Assembly (NCBI RefSeq): GCF_000696185.1
Contig: NZ_KK853997.1
Coordinates: 3,270,907-3,334,906, forward strand
Reading direction: 5' to 3'
DNA length: 64,000 nt
Source: Kitasatospora cheerisanensis KCTC 2395
GTDB lineage: Bacteria; Actinomycetota; Actinomycetes; Streptomycetales; Streptomycetaceae
Positions 1 to 7,724 of the stretch are shown here, piece after piece (position 1 is the first letter of the stretch; the number at the start of each line of letters is the position of its first letter). Made by a program: the position numbers and the translations under genes. Under the pieces are notes generated by a model. It saw only the letters and a program-made list of their open reading frames with translations, had not been told where the DNA came from and searched no databases.

Positions 1-35
1 GCGGTGGTGTGCGGGTCGTGCGGTGCCTCGGCCAT
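1..35 (-). CDS. 5' end of a leftward gene, probably acyl-CoA carboxylase beta subunit (partial)
   Basis: On the minus strand an ATG at 35 opens a frame reading MAEAPHDPHTTA that runs off the left edge. A GGGAG ribosome-binding site lies about 12 bases upstream. Streptomyces propionyl/acetyl-CoA carboxylase beta subunits start in a similar way (short acidic stretch, then HTTAGKL), and from memory pccB lies beside birA in S. coelicolor. Only twelve codons are visible, so the assignment rests on that short match and on context. It would be divergent from birA, with 201 bp between the two starts. Confidence 0.5.
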   Translation of the reverse strand, partial: MAEAPHDPHTT

Positions 36-223
36 TGCGGTGGCTCTCCCTGCGTCCTCGGCCGCCGGCCCGGGGCGTGGAGGGTTGCGGGCAGGGCGGC
101 GCTGCGGTCTACCGTCTCGTAGCGTAGCCAGCGCGGAGGCGTCCGCGGCTATGGCCATCGACACATCGTGCCACTGCCCGCTTTGCGGGACGATGATGCG
201 GCGTGCGGCCGTAGGACAGCATC

Positions 224-229
224 TAGGGT
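224..229 (+). promoter_or_regulatory. putative -10 box of birA (leaderless-type)
   Basis: TAGGGT lies 13 bases upstream of the birA GTG. With a normal 6-7 base spacing, transcription would begin at or next to the start codon, predicting a leaderless mRNA. No convincing -35 box is visible. The rest of the gap between the divergent genes (36-236) shows no other clear element. Confidence 0.4.
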
Positions 230-236
230 GGCTGGG

Positions 237-1133
237 GTGAGCACACCCGAGAGCCCCCGCCCCCGCCGCTCCGGACTGCGCGGCTTCGGTCACGCCGGCC
301 CGTCGCCGTGGACCGACCTGGACCGGCCGCCGCTGGACGAGGCGGCGCTGCGGCTCGACCTGCTGCGGCCCGGCGCCCTGTGGACCTCACTCGATGTGGT
401 GAGCGAGACCGGCTCCACCAACTCCGACCTGGCCGCCCGCGCCCGGGACGGCGCGCCCGAGGGCGCGGTGCTGGTCGCCGAGTCGCAGCACGCCGCCCGC
501 GGCCGGCTCGACCGCCGCTGGTCCGCGCCGCCCCGCTCCGGGCTGTTCCTGTCGGTGCTGCTCCGCCCGCAGGGCGTGCCGATGGAGCGCTACGGCTGGC
601 TGCCGATCCTGATCGGCACCGCCGTCTCCGCCACCCTCGACCGGATCGCCGGCGTCCGCACCGGCCTGAAGTGGCCGAACGACCTGCAGGCCGAGGTCGA
701 CGGGCAGGAGCGCAAGCTCGGCGGCATCCTCACCGAGCTCTCCGGCGGCGCCGTCGTCGCCGGCCTGGGCCTCAACGTCTCGCTGCGGCAGGCCGAACTG
801 CCCGTCCCCACCGCCACCTCGCTGGCGCTGGCCGGCGCCGAGACCACCGACCGGGCCACCCTGCTGCGCGCCCTGCTCCGCGAGTTCGCCGAACTGTACG
901 GCGAGTGGACGGCCGCCGCGGGCGACCCGCACGCCAGCGGGCTGCTGCCCGCCTACACCGCCCGCTGCACCACCCTGAACCGGCCCGTCAAGGTCCAACT
1001 CCCCGGCGAGCGCGAACTGCTGGGCGAGGCGGTGGCCGTCGACGGCGACGGCCGGCTGGTGGTCCGCACCCCCGACGGCGCCCGGCACGCCGTCGCCGCC
1101 GGCGACGTGGTGCACGTGCGCCCGCAGGACTGA
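237..1133 (+). CDS. birA: biotin--[acetyl-CoA carboxylase] ligase
   Basis: Biotin protein ligase of about 298 residues. It activates biotin with ATP and attaches it to the carrier-domain lysine of acyl-CoA carboxylase, whose alpha subunit is encoded at 7725-9500. Visible signatures are ETGSTNSD (about residues 57-64), the biotinyl-5'-AMP loop ARGRLDRRW (87-95, a variant of GRGRxGRxW), LKWPNDL (144-150) and KLGGIL (160-165). There is no N-terminal helix-turn-helix, so it is a monofunctional ligase and not a repressor like E. coli BirA. The first ~45 residues are a Pro/Arg-rich extension. GTG at 237 is chosen because upstream codons in this frame do not resemble the family and a -10-like box sits 13 bases before it. 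Confidence 0.93.
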   Translation: MSTPESPRPRRSGLRGFGHAGPSPWTDLDRPPLDEAALRLDLLRPGALWTSLDVVSETGSTNSDLAARARDGAPEGAVLVAESQHAARGRLDRRWSAPPRSGLFLSVLLRPQGVPMERYGWLPILIGTAVSATLDRIAGVRTGLKWPNDLQAEVDGQERKLGGILTELSGGAVVAGLGLNVSLRQAELPVPTATSLALAGAETTDRATLLRALLREFAELYGEWTAAAGDPHASGLLPAYTARCTTLNRPVKVQLPGERELLGEAVAVDGDGRLVVRTPDGARHAVAAGDVVHVRPQD

Positions 1134-1329
1134 CCCGCCCGCGGCGGGGCCGGTCTCACCCTGCGGAACCCTCCGACCGGCTGCCGGGCGGATGCCCCGG
1201 ATTACGCGATTCCGTGCGAACATTCCACCTGGCAGCGGTGTGAGGCTCGCCACTACCCCCTGCGGTGGTCGCGTACCCGAACCCCGAGGACGGCAAGACA
1301 CAAGTGCGGAAACGCACGGGGACGGACCG

Positions 1330-2418
1330 GTGACAGACAACGGCGGCGCCACGACGGGCTCCGGCAACGGCGGCACTCCCCCCGGCGCACCCGACGGGAC
1401 GGACGAGACCACCGTCGCGGCCGACCTGGAGCGGCTGATCCTCGACGCACCGCGCAAGTACACCCCGTACCAGGCCGCGCGCGCCGCCGAGGTCCCGATG
1501 GACCTGGCCACCCGGTTCTGGCGCGCCATGGGCTTCCCCGACATCGGCCAGTCCCGCGCCCTCAACGACAACGACGTGATCGCGCTGCGCCGGCTGGCCG
1601 GCCTGATCGAGTCCGGGCTGCTCAGCGAGCCGATGGCGATCCAGGTCGCCCGCTCCACCGGCCAGACCACGGCGCGGCTCGCCGGCTGGCAGATGGACAC
1701 CTTCCTCGACAACCTGACCCAGCCCGTCGAGCCCGGCCTCACCCGCTCCGACGTCGCCTACCCGCTGGTCGAACTCCTGCTGCCCGAGCTCGAACAGTTC
1801 CTCGTCTACGTCTGGCGCCGCCAACTCGCCGCCGTCACCGGCCGGGTGGTGCAGGCCGCCGAGGACCACGAGACCACCTCCGGCCGGCTCGCCGTGGCCT
1901 TCGCCGACCTGGTCGGCTTCACCCGGCTCTCCCGGCGCCTGGAGGAGGAGGAACTCGGCGAGCTGGTCGAGGGCTTCGAGAACACCTGCTCCGACCTGAT
2001 CGCCGGCCAGGGCGGACGGGTCGTCAAGACCCTCGGCGACGAGATCCTGTTCGTCTCCGAGGACCCGGCCACCGTCGCGGAGATCGCCCTCTCCCTGGTC
2101 GAGACCCTCGCCAAGGAGGACAACATGCCCGCGCTCCGCGTCGGCATGGCCTTCGGCACCGTCACCTCCCGGATGGGCGACGTCTTCGGCACCACCGTCA
2201 ACCTCGCCTCCCGGCTCACCTCGATCGCCCCCAAGGACGCCGTCCTGGTCGACGGCGAACTCGCCACCGCCCTCGAACACAACGGCACCGCGAGCCTCCC
2301 CGAGACCACGCCCGCGCCCGGCCACCGCTTCCAGCTCCAGCCCATGTGGCGCCGCCCGGTCCGCGGCCTCGGCCTCGTCGAACCCTGGCTCCTGACCCGC
2401 ACGCCCGCCACGGGCTGA
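1330..2418 (+). CDS. cya: class III adenylate/guanylate cyclase
   Basis: Soluble nucleotide cyclase of about 362 residues, matching the single adenylate cyclase Cya of streptomycetes, which makes cAMP during germination and development. The C-terminal half (about 180-310) is the class III catalytic domain: FADLVGFTRL with the first metal-binding Asp, LGDEILFV with the second, and VNLASRLTS near the end of the domain. No transmembrane segment is seen. The N-terminal region (about 30-170) is helical and resembles the MerR-like/regulatory part of the Streptomyces enzyme. GTG at 1330 is preferred over earlier in-frame codons because the upstream stretch is low-complexity; a GGGGACGG sequence precedes it. 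It follows birA on the same strand with a gap of about 200 bp. Confidence 0.9.
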   Translation: MTDNGGATTGSGNGGTPPGAPDGTDETTVAADLERLILDAPRKYTPYQAARAAEVPMDLATRFWRAMGFPDIGQSRALNDNDVIALRRLAGLIESGLLSEPMAIQVARSTGQTTARLAGWQMDTFLDNLTQPVEPGLTRSDVAYPLVELLLPELEQFLVYVWRRQLAAVTGRVVQAAEDHETTSGRLAVAFADLVGFTRLSRRLEEEELGELVEGFENTCSDLIAGQGGRVVKTLGDEILFVSEDPATVAEIALSLVETLAKEDNMPALRVGMAFGTVTSRMGDVFGTTVNLASRLTSIAPKDAVLVDGELATALEHNGTASLPETTPAPGHRFQLQPMWRRPVRGLGLVEPWLLTRTPATG

Positions 2419-2518
2419 ACCGTCCGGGAACGTTCCGCCGTTCCCTCCCGCCTGCCCGGAAATCCCCCCAAACCCCCCTAGGCTGGACGAAAAGGCCCGC
2501 GGGAGGGAGAGGCGAGCG

Positions 2519-4303
2519 GTGAGTGAGGCGACGATGACCGATCCGGCCTCGTTCGAGGCGCCGGCTCCGGACCTGCGGCTGCAGGCAGTGGTGGAACTCG
2601 CGCAGGCGATGGCCGGGGCGATGACGCCGCTGGAGGCGGTGCGCGCGGCGGCGGCCCGGGCGACGTCCGCGCTGGGGGCGACGATGGCGGCGGTCTCGGT
2701 GTGGGACCGCGAGTCGGGCCGGCTGCGGGTGCTGGTGAACCACGGGCAGCTCGCGCCGGGCGAGGAGGAGCTGCCCGAGGACGAGTCGTACCCCGTCGCG
2801 GACTTCCCGGAGATCGTGACGTACCTGGAGGAGCACTGGACCACCGGCCGCCTCCCCCGCGCCTGGGTGCAGACCGCGGACGACATCGGGCCGCACACCG
2901 GGCACCCGATCCCCGCCTCCGGCGCGTTCTGCCGCTCGCGCGCCGCCGGCCTGCGCCGGCGCGGGCGGGGCTGCTGCCTGGTCGCGCCGATCGTGCTGCA
3001 CGGCCAGGCCTGGGGCGAGCTGTACCTGGCGCGCGGCACCGGGATGCCGGTGTTCACCGAGGCCGACGCCGAGTACGCGACGCTGCTGGCGGCGCAGATC
3101 TCGGCCGGCCTGGCCCAGACCGAGCGGGTCGCGGACCTGCGCCGGCTGGCGTTCACCGACGCGCTGACCGGCCTGGCGAACCGCCGCGCGGTGGACGCCC
3201 GGCTGGACGAGGCGCTGAAGGCGCACAACCGCGGCGGCACGGTGGTGTCGCTGGTGATGTGCGACATGAACGGGCTGAAGCGGGTCAACGACCAGCAGGG
3301 CCACGAGATGGGCGACCGGATGCTGGAGCGGTTCGCGCACCAGCTGTCGCTGTCGGCGGCGAAGCTGCCGGGCAGCCTGGCGGCGCGGCTCGGCGGCGAC
3401 GAGTTCTGCCTGCTCGCCGAGGGCCAGTCCGCGGACCAGGTGGTCGCCGTCGCGGAGGAGCTGTGCGCCCGCGCACTGGAGCTGACGGATGGTGAGGGCG
3501 TGGCCTGCGGGATCGCGTCGACCGGGGACTCGATCGGCCCGGTGACCACCCCGGACCGGCTGTTCCGGCTGGCGGACGCGGCCCAGTACCGGGCGAAGGC
3601 GGCCCGGGCCGCGCACCCGGTGGTCGCGGGCCGCAGCCACGGGCCCGGGTTCGCGCCGGACCCGGTGGTGCAGCTGGCGGACAGCCGGCGCTCGCCCGCA
3701 GGCCGGCCGAACGACCGGCGGCGGTTCCGGGGCGCGGCGCACAGCGCCGATCCGGGGCAGCTGCTGGCGGCGGTGCTGGCGGCGCTCGACCAGGGCGGGA
3801 CGCAGGGCGAGTTGACGCATCCGGCGGACACCCTGGGCCGACTGTCGGTGGTCGCGGAGACCGCCTCGCGGCTGTTGAACGCGGTCGGCTGGTGGGTGTC
3901 CTACGTGCCGCCGGGTTCGCCGCTGATGCGCACCGCCCGGCACGCCGTCTACCGGATGACGGGCGGCCCGGCGTCGGCGCGGGCGCAGACCCAGCGGGCG
4001 CAGATCGAGGCGCCGGACGCGGTGTTCGACCTGCGGCACTACCCGTTGACGGGGCGGGCGGTGACCGGCGGGGCGTTCGCGCTGCGGGCCGGCGCGGCGG
4101 GCAACGACCCGGCGGAGGAGGCGGTGATGGTGGTCTCCGGGTACCGCGCGATGGTCGCGGCGGGCGGCGCGAACCCGGCCGGCGGCTGGCTGCTGGAGCT
4201 GTTCGCCGACGAGGCGACGCTGCCGCTCGGCCAGGTCGCCCCGGCGCTGCGGACGCTGGTCGCGGTGGCGCTGTCCGGTCCGTGCTCCCCGCCGCCGTCC
4301 TGA
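2519..4303 (+). CDS. GAF-GGDEF protein, putative diguanylate cyclase
   Basis: 594-residue cytoplasmic signalling protein. Residues ~15-205 form a GAF-like sensor. Residues ~206-365 form a GGDEF domain with the intact signature ARLGGDEFCLL, so c-di-GMP synthesis is plausible. No RxxD product-inhibition site is seen at the usual place before GGDEF, and there is no EAL domain. Residues ~420-590 look like a second, divergent GAF-like domain after a low-complexity linker. By position next to cya it may correspond to CdgE of S. coelicolor, but I am not certain of that name. GTG at 2519 has a GGGAGGGAGAGG ribosome-binding region, and a TAGGCT box lies at 2479-2484. Confidence 0.85.
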   Translation: MSEATMTDPASFEAPAPDLRLQAVVELAQAMAGAMTPLEAVRAAAARATSALGATMAAVSVWDRESGRLRVLVNHGQLAPGEEELPEDESYPVADFPEIVTYLEEHWTTGRLPRAWVQTADDIGPHTGHPIPASGAFCRSRAAGLRRRGRGCCLVAPIVLHGQAWGELYLARGTGMPVFTEADAEYATLLAAQISAGLAQTERVADLRRLAFTDALTGLANRRAVDARLDEALKAHNRGGTVVSLVMCDMNGLKRVNDQQGHEMGDRMLERFAHQLSLSAAKLPGSLAARLGGDEFCLLAEGQSADQVVAVAEELCARALELTDGEGVACGIASTGDSIGPVTTPDRLFRLADAAQYRAKAARAAHPVVAGRSHGPGFAPDPVVQLADSRRSPAGRPNDRRRFRGAAHSADPGQLLAAVLAALDQGGTQGELTHPADTLGRLSVVAETASRLLNAVGWWVSYVPPGSPLMRTARHAVYRMTGGPASARAQTQRAQIEAPDAVFDLRHYPLTGRAVTGGAFALRAGAAGNDPAEEAVMVVSGYRAMVAAGGANPAGGWLLELFADEATLPLGQVAPALRTLVAVALSGPCSPPPS

Positions 4304-4317
4304 CGGCGGCGGGGAGC
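4284..4317. terminator. bidirectional hairpin terminator
   Basis: A perfect 16-bp GC-rich inverted repeat (arms 4284-4299 and 4302-4317, 2-base gap) overlaps the stop codon of the GGDEF gene and ends 6 bp before the stop of the convergent DoxX gene. There is no T-tract, as is common in Streptomyces. Confidence 0.7.
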
Positions 4318-4323
4318 GGGCGT

Positions 4324-4755
4324 TCAGCGGGCGAGCCGGCTGCCCAGCGCGAAGCTGCCGGGGCCGAGCACGGCGATCAGCAGGAACGCCCAGCAGAACA
4401 GCACGGCGGGTTCGCCGCCGTTCTGCAGCGGGGCCGGCGCGTGCTGCTGGTGGACGGTGAAGTAGGCGTACGCCATCGAGCCGGAGGCGACCAGCGCGGC
4501 GGGCCGGGTGGCCGCGCCGAGCAGGACGAGGGCGCCGCAGGCGAGTTGGATCACGGCGGCGTACCAGCCGGGCCAGCTCCCGGCGGGGACGGTGCCGCCG
4601 CCGTGCGCCCCGCCGAGGACGCCGAACAGCGACGCGGCGCCGTGGCAGCCGAAGAGCAGGCCGACGACGGCTCGGTACAGCGCGATCAGGTGGGGCCGGA
4701 CGGTGTCGGCGGTGGTACTCGCGGCGGTTCTCACGGTGGTGACCAGGTGGGACAT
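4324..4755 (-). CDS. DoxX family membrane protein
   Basis: 143 residues with about four hydrophobic segments, typical of the DoxX/SURF4-like family. It has the family's N-terminal R-x-x-x-G-L-L-F-x-x-H-G helix (residues ~28-38) and later helices rich in Ala/Leu/Gly. Some DoxX proteins belong to membrane oxidoreductase complexes, but substrate and partner cannot be inferred here. ATG at 4755 follows a GAGGAG-type ribosome-binding site. It converges on the GGDEF gene. The 244-bp gap to mmpB (4756-4999) contains nothing else I can name. Confidence 0.8.
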   Translation of the reverse strand: MSHLVTTVRTAASTTADTVRPHLIALYRAVVGLLFGCHGAASLFGVLGGAHGGGTVPAGSWPGWYAAVIQLACGALVLLGAATRPAALVASGSMAYAYFTVHQQHAPAPLQNGGEPAVLFCWAFLLIAVLGPGSFALGSRLAR

Positions 4756-4999
4756 GGGGACTCCTCAGCCGAACCAGTGGGGTGGTCTGCTGTGCGTGCC
4801 CTGACCGGGAGGTGACGTGCCGTCGGGTCCGCGGGGGAGTTCGGCGCACCGCACGTCGCCGATCGCGAACCCGCCGAGCCGGTCGTTCCATTGCAGGATG
4901 ACCGGCCCCGGACGTCAAGGGCTGCCGGGGCATCACCCTCGCCGGGACTGAGTACGGATACTCAGGCGCCGCGCCGCACGCCCGTTGCACGCTGGACGG

Positions 5000-5125
5000 A
5001 TGCTCTGGTCAGACCCCCGCGACGAGCCGTCCCCCGAGGCCCGCGAAGTGCAGCGACGGCTCCGCCGCACGGCACTGGTCCTGGCGGTGCTGACCATGAT
5101 CGCCACGGCACTGGTGCTGGCGTAG
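5000..5125 (+). CDS. mmpB: small membrane protein, MmpB-like (morphogenic membrane protein)
   Basis: 41-residue protein: [18 protein letters not shown], then a basic stretch RRLRR and one hydrophobic segment to the C-terminus (about residues 25-41). The MLWSDP start, the basic-then-hydrophobic layout and the position directly before maf match what I recall of Streptomyces MmpB, a small membrane protein linked to morphology. It ends 19 bp before the maf start. The codons are strongly G/C at third positions, as in real genes here. The naming relies on memory; that this is a genuine small membrane protein is better supported. Confidence 0.72.
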   Translation: MLWSDPRDEPSPEAREVQRRLRRTALVLAVLTMIATALVLA

Positions 5126-5144
5126 CTTCGCTAGGCTGGGTGGC

Positions 5145-5756
5145 ATGACCGCTCGCCGTCCGCTCGTTCTCGCGTCCGCCTCCCCCGCCCGGCTGGGCCT
5201 GCTGAGGCAGGCGGGGCTGGATCCGCTGGTGCGGGTGAGCGGGGTGGACGAGGACGCGCTGTCCGCGCCGACGCCCGGCGAGCTCGCGCTGGTGCTGGCG
5301 GTGGCGAAGGCCCGGAAGGTCGCCGGCGAGCTGGCCGCGGAGCCCGGCGAGCCGCCGCTCGTGATCGGCTGCGACTCGGTGCTCGAACTGGACGGGCAGG
5401 CCCTCGGCAAGCCCGCCGACGCCGACGAGGCGGTGCGCCGCTGGCAGTCGATGCGCGGCCGCGAGGGCGTGTTGCGCACCGGTCACTGCGTGATCGACAC
5501 CGCCGGCGGCCGGCAGGCGTCCGCCACCGCCTCGACCACCGTCCGCTTCGGCACCCCGGACGACGCCGAGGTCGCCGCGTACGTCGCCTCCGGCGAACCG
5601 CTGCACGTGGCCGGGGCGTTCACCCTGGACGGCCGTTCGGCGCCGTTCGTGGAGGGCATCGACGGCGACCCCGGCAACGTGATCGGCCTGTCCCTGCCGC
5701 TGCTGCGCCGCCTGCTCGCCGAGCTGGACGTGCGCATCACCGACCTGTGGACGTGA
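5145..5756 (+). CDS. maf: Maf family nucleoside triphosphate pyrophosphatase
   Basis: 203-residue Maf/HAM1-fold protein that hydrolyses nucleotides, often modified or non-canonical NTPs, to monophosphate and pyrophosphate. Family features seen: [12 protein letters not shown] at residues 8-19 (variant of S-x-S-P-R-R), [10 protein letters not shown] at about 77-86 with the catalytic Asp, and GDPGNVIGL near the C-terminus. A TAGGCT box at 5132-5137 lies 13 bases before the ATG, so the transcript may be leaderless. It follows mmpB closely on the same strand. Confidence 0.9.
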   Translation: MTARRPLVLASASPARLGLLRQAGLDPLVRVSGVDEDALSAPTPGELALVLAVAKARKVAGELAAEPGEPPLVIGCDSVLELDGQALGKPADADEAVRRWQSMRGREGVLRTGHCVIDTAGGRQASATASTTVRFGTPDDAEVAAYVASGEPLHVAGAFTLDGRSAPFVEGIDGDPGNVIGLSLPLLRRLLAELDVRITDLWT

Positions 5757-5763
5757 CGATCCG

Positions 5764-6516
5764 TCAGCCCGCCGCGGGGGCGTGCTTGGCCAGGTAGGCC
5801 TGCACGTCGGGCAGCGCGCCGTCCTTGAGCAGCGGGGCGCCGTGGTTGCCGCCCGGGTAGATCTTCAGCTGCTTGTCCTCGGCGACCGAGGCGTCGTACA
5901 GCGCCTTGGCGTTGGCGTTGAAGGGGGCGTCCGTCTCCTCGGCGGCGAAGTAGGTCGGGATCTTCACCGTCTTGACCGCGATGGCCGCGTTGAACTGGCT
6001 GTACACCTCGGGCGAGCTGAGCGAGACGACGGCCTTGACCGGCAGCGGGTTGTCCAGCTTGGCGGCGACCAGCGAGCCGGCGGCGCCCTTGGAGGCGCCG
6101 ATCAGGGCGATGCCGGTGACGCCCTTGCCCTTGAGGCGCCCGGCGGCGGCCTTGATGCCCTCGGTGACGTCGCCCTCGGTGGTGAAGGCCAGGATCGCGT
6201 AGCCGGCCTTGGTGAAGTCGTCGAACACCGGCGCCCACTCGCACAGCGAGCCGCCCAGCTGGTGGGAGAAGACCACCGCGGTCCGCGCGCCGCCGGCGTC
6301 CGAGTCGCGGTAGTAGGCGTCCAGGTTGCTGCCGCCGGCGGTGCCCGCGTCGAGGGCGAAGGAGCCCTTGGCGGCCTGGTCCTTGGTGAGGCAGCCGTAG
6401 GTCGGCGCGGTGGTCGCCGGCGCGGGCCCGGCCTTCGTCGAACTGCCGCTGCCGGAGCAGGCGGTGAGCAGCAGGGCGGTCGCGGCGAGCGCGACGGGCA
6501 GCATGGGACGCTTCAC
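5764..6516 (-). CDS. lipoprotein with alpha/beta-hydrolase (dienelactone-hydrolase-like) fold
   Basis: 250 residues starting at a GTG with an upstream GGGGGAAAC. The N-terminus is a lipoprotein signal peptide with lipobox LLTAC (Cys about 20), then a Ser/Thr/Ala linker. The remainder looks like an alpha/beta hydrolase: HQLGG early, nucleophile elbow GASKGAAGS (G-x-S-x-G) near residue 143, and GGNHGAPLL near the C-terminus providing the catalytic His. It is probably a cell-surface esterase; the substrate is unknown. It converges on maf with 7 bp between stops. A possible DasR-type site lies 69 bp upstream. Confidence 0.82.
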   Translation of the reverse strand: MKRPMLPVALAATALLLTACSGSGSSTKAGPAPATTAPTYGCLTKDQAAKGSFALDAGTAGGSNLDAYYRDSDAGGARTAVVFSHQLGGSLCEWAPVFDDFTKAGYAILAFTTEGDVTEGIKAAAGRLKGKGVTGIALIGASKGAAGSLVAAKLDNPLPVKAVVSLSSPEVYSQFNAAIAVKTVKIPTYFAAEETDAPFNANAKALYDASVAEDKQLKIYPGGNHGAPLLKDGALPDVQAYLAKHAPAAG

Positions 6517-6584
6517 GTTTCCCCCGTGAAATCTGCGGTTCTGTGACGGTTGCTGCGACGCTAGGGACGGCCCCCGGCCCGGTC

Positions 6585-6600
6585 AATGGTCTGAACCAAT
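6585..6600. promoter_or_regulatory. possible DasR-responsive element (dre-like)
   Basis: AATGGTCTGAACCAAT is an imperfect inverted repeat matching about 12 of 16 positions of the DasR consensus ACTGGTCTAGACCAGT. It lies between the divergent hydrolase lipoprotein (start 6516) and the gene at 6764. The two central bases are swapped relative to the consensus, so this is only a candidate. Confidence 0.3.
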
Positions 6601-6763
6601 CCGTTATGCCGCCCGGTCAAGAGGTGGGCCCGGTTCCGCTTGCGAGGTGCGGAAACGGACAGAACCGGAGCCGTACATCTGTTGCACAGTTCCACCCCCG
6701 CCGCAGGTGGGCCGCGGTTAGGCTGGCGCAGCCGGAACGGAAAGGGGCGACGGGGAGCGGAAG

Positions 6764-7516
6764 ATGACCGATGGTGTGCTCAACGTCGTGCTGGGACTGA
6801 TCGCTTCGGCGATCAGCGCCGGCCTGGGCTGGCTGGCCCAGTCCGTGCGCCGCCGGCGCCGGCTGGAGCGGGAGCGCGCGTTCTTCGGACTGCCGAACGG
6901 CGGCGAGGCCCTGTTGGTCGCCAACCGGCACGCCTCCTCGCCCAATCCGAACAGCGTCGCCCGCGACGACGTGTACGCCCTGATGGAACTGGCCGCGCTG
7001 GTCCGCGAGTGCGGCGCCCGCTCCACGCTGACCTCGCACGACGAGGTGCGCCAGGGGCTGGGCGACAAGACCGAGTTCTGCGTGGGCGGCCCGGACAGCA
7101 ACGAGCGGACGGGCGCGCACCTGGCGTCCTGGCTGCCCGGCGCGGCGTTCGTCGCCCCGCCGGCCGACGCCGGGCACCCGGTGCGGACGCTGCTGGTCGG
7201 CGAGCGGGAGTTCCCGTTCCGGTCGTCCGCCGAGCAGCCGGGCGGGACGGCGTACGTGCTGCTGGCCCGGGTCCACCTGCGGCCGGGCAGCCGCCCGGTG
7301 TTCCTGATCGCCGGTCAGACGGCGGTCTCCAACCACGCGGCGGTCCGCCATCTGGCCGCCCACCACCGGTCGTTGGCCCGCCGGTACGGCCCGGACGGGG
7401 CGTTCGCGGTGGTGCTGCGGGTGCTCAACGCCCGCGCGTACGGCCCGGACGTGGTCGAGTTCGAGGCGGACGTGACCGCCGCGGCGACGGCCAGGCCCCG
7501 GCCGGCCGAGGCTTGA
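6764..7516 (+). CDS. conserved membrane-anchored protein of unknown function
   Basis: 250 residues. An N-terminal hydrophobic segment (about 5-25) is followed by a basic stretch VRRRRRLERER, suggesting a membrane anchor with the bulk in the cytoplasm. The soluble part begins LLVANRHASSPNPNSVARDD, contains FCVGGPDSNERTGAHL (about 105-120) and later VFLIAGQTAVSNHAAVRHLA. The pattern suggests an alpha/beta nucleotide- or ligand-binding fold; I do not recognise the family, and I recall similar proteins at this locus in other streptomycetes. ATG at 6764 has GGGGAGCGGAAG upstream. It may be co-transcribed with accA2, although 208 bp separate them. Confidence 0.75.
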   Translation: MTDGVLNVVLGLIASAISAGLGWLAQSVRRRRRLERERAFFGLPNGGEALLVANRHASSPNPNSVARDDVYALMELAALVRECGARSTLTSHDEVRQGLGDKTEFCVGGPDSNERTGAHLASWLPGAAFVAPPADAGHPVRTLLVGEREFPFRSSAEQPGGTAYVLLARVHLRPGSRPVFLIAGQTAVSNHAAVRHLAAHHRSLARRYGPDGAFAVVLRVLNARAYGPDVVEFEADVTAAATARPRPAEA

Positions 7517-7724
7517 CCCGGGCCCGGTGTGGCCGAGGCCACTCCGCCCGTCCGGCGCCCCGGCGCGGACGGCCGCGCGCCCGCGGCCTGCGGCGCGCCG
7601 CCAACCGCCGCCGCCCGCACGGAAGTCGGGACACCGAGCGTGTGAGCACGCTCACCACTAGGGACTACTCGCCGGTAGCACCCTCCAATCCATAGACTCG
7701 ACGAGGTTCGAGAAGGGAGCCACA

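Noticed and set aside
4-240. A small plus-strand frame at the left edge
   Set aside because: No ribosome-binding site, irregular codon use, and it overlaps the birA start region; the minus-strand carboxylase start explains part of this DNA better.
2216-4990. A 924-codon minus-strand open frame opposite the GGDEF gene
   Set aside because: It is the shadow of the GGDEF and DoxX genes; third-position bias supports those genes instead.
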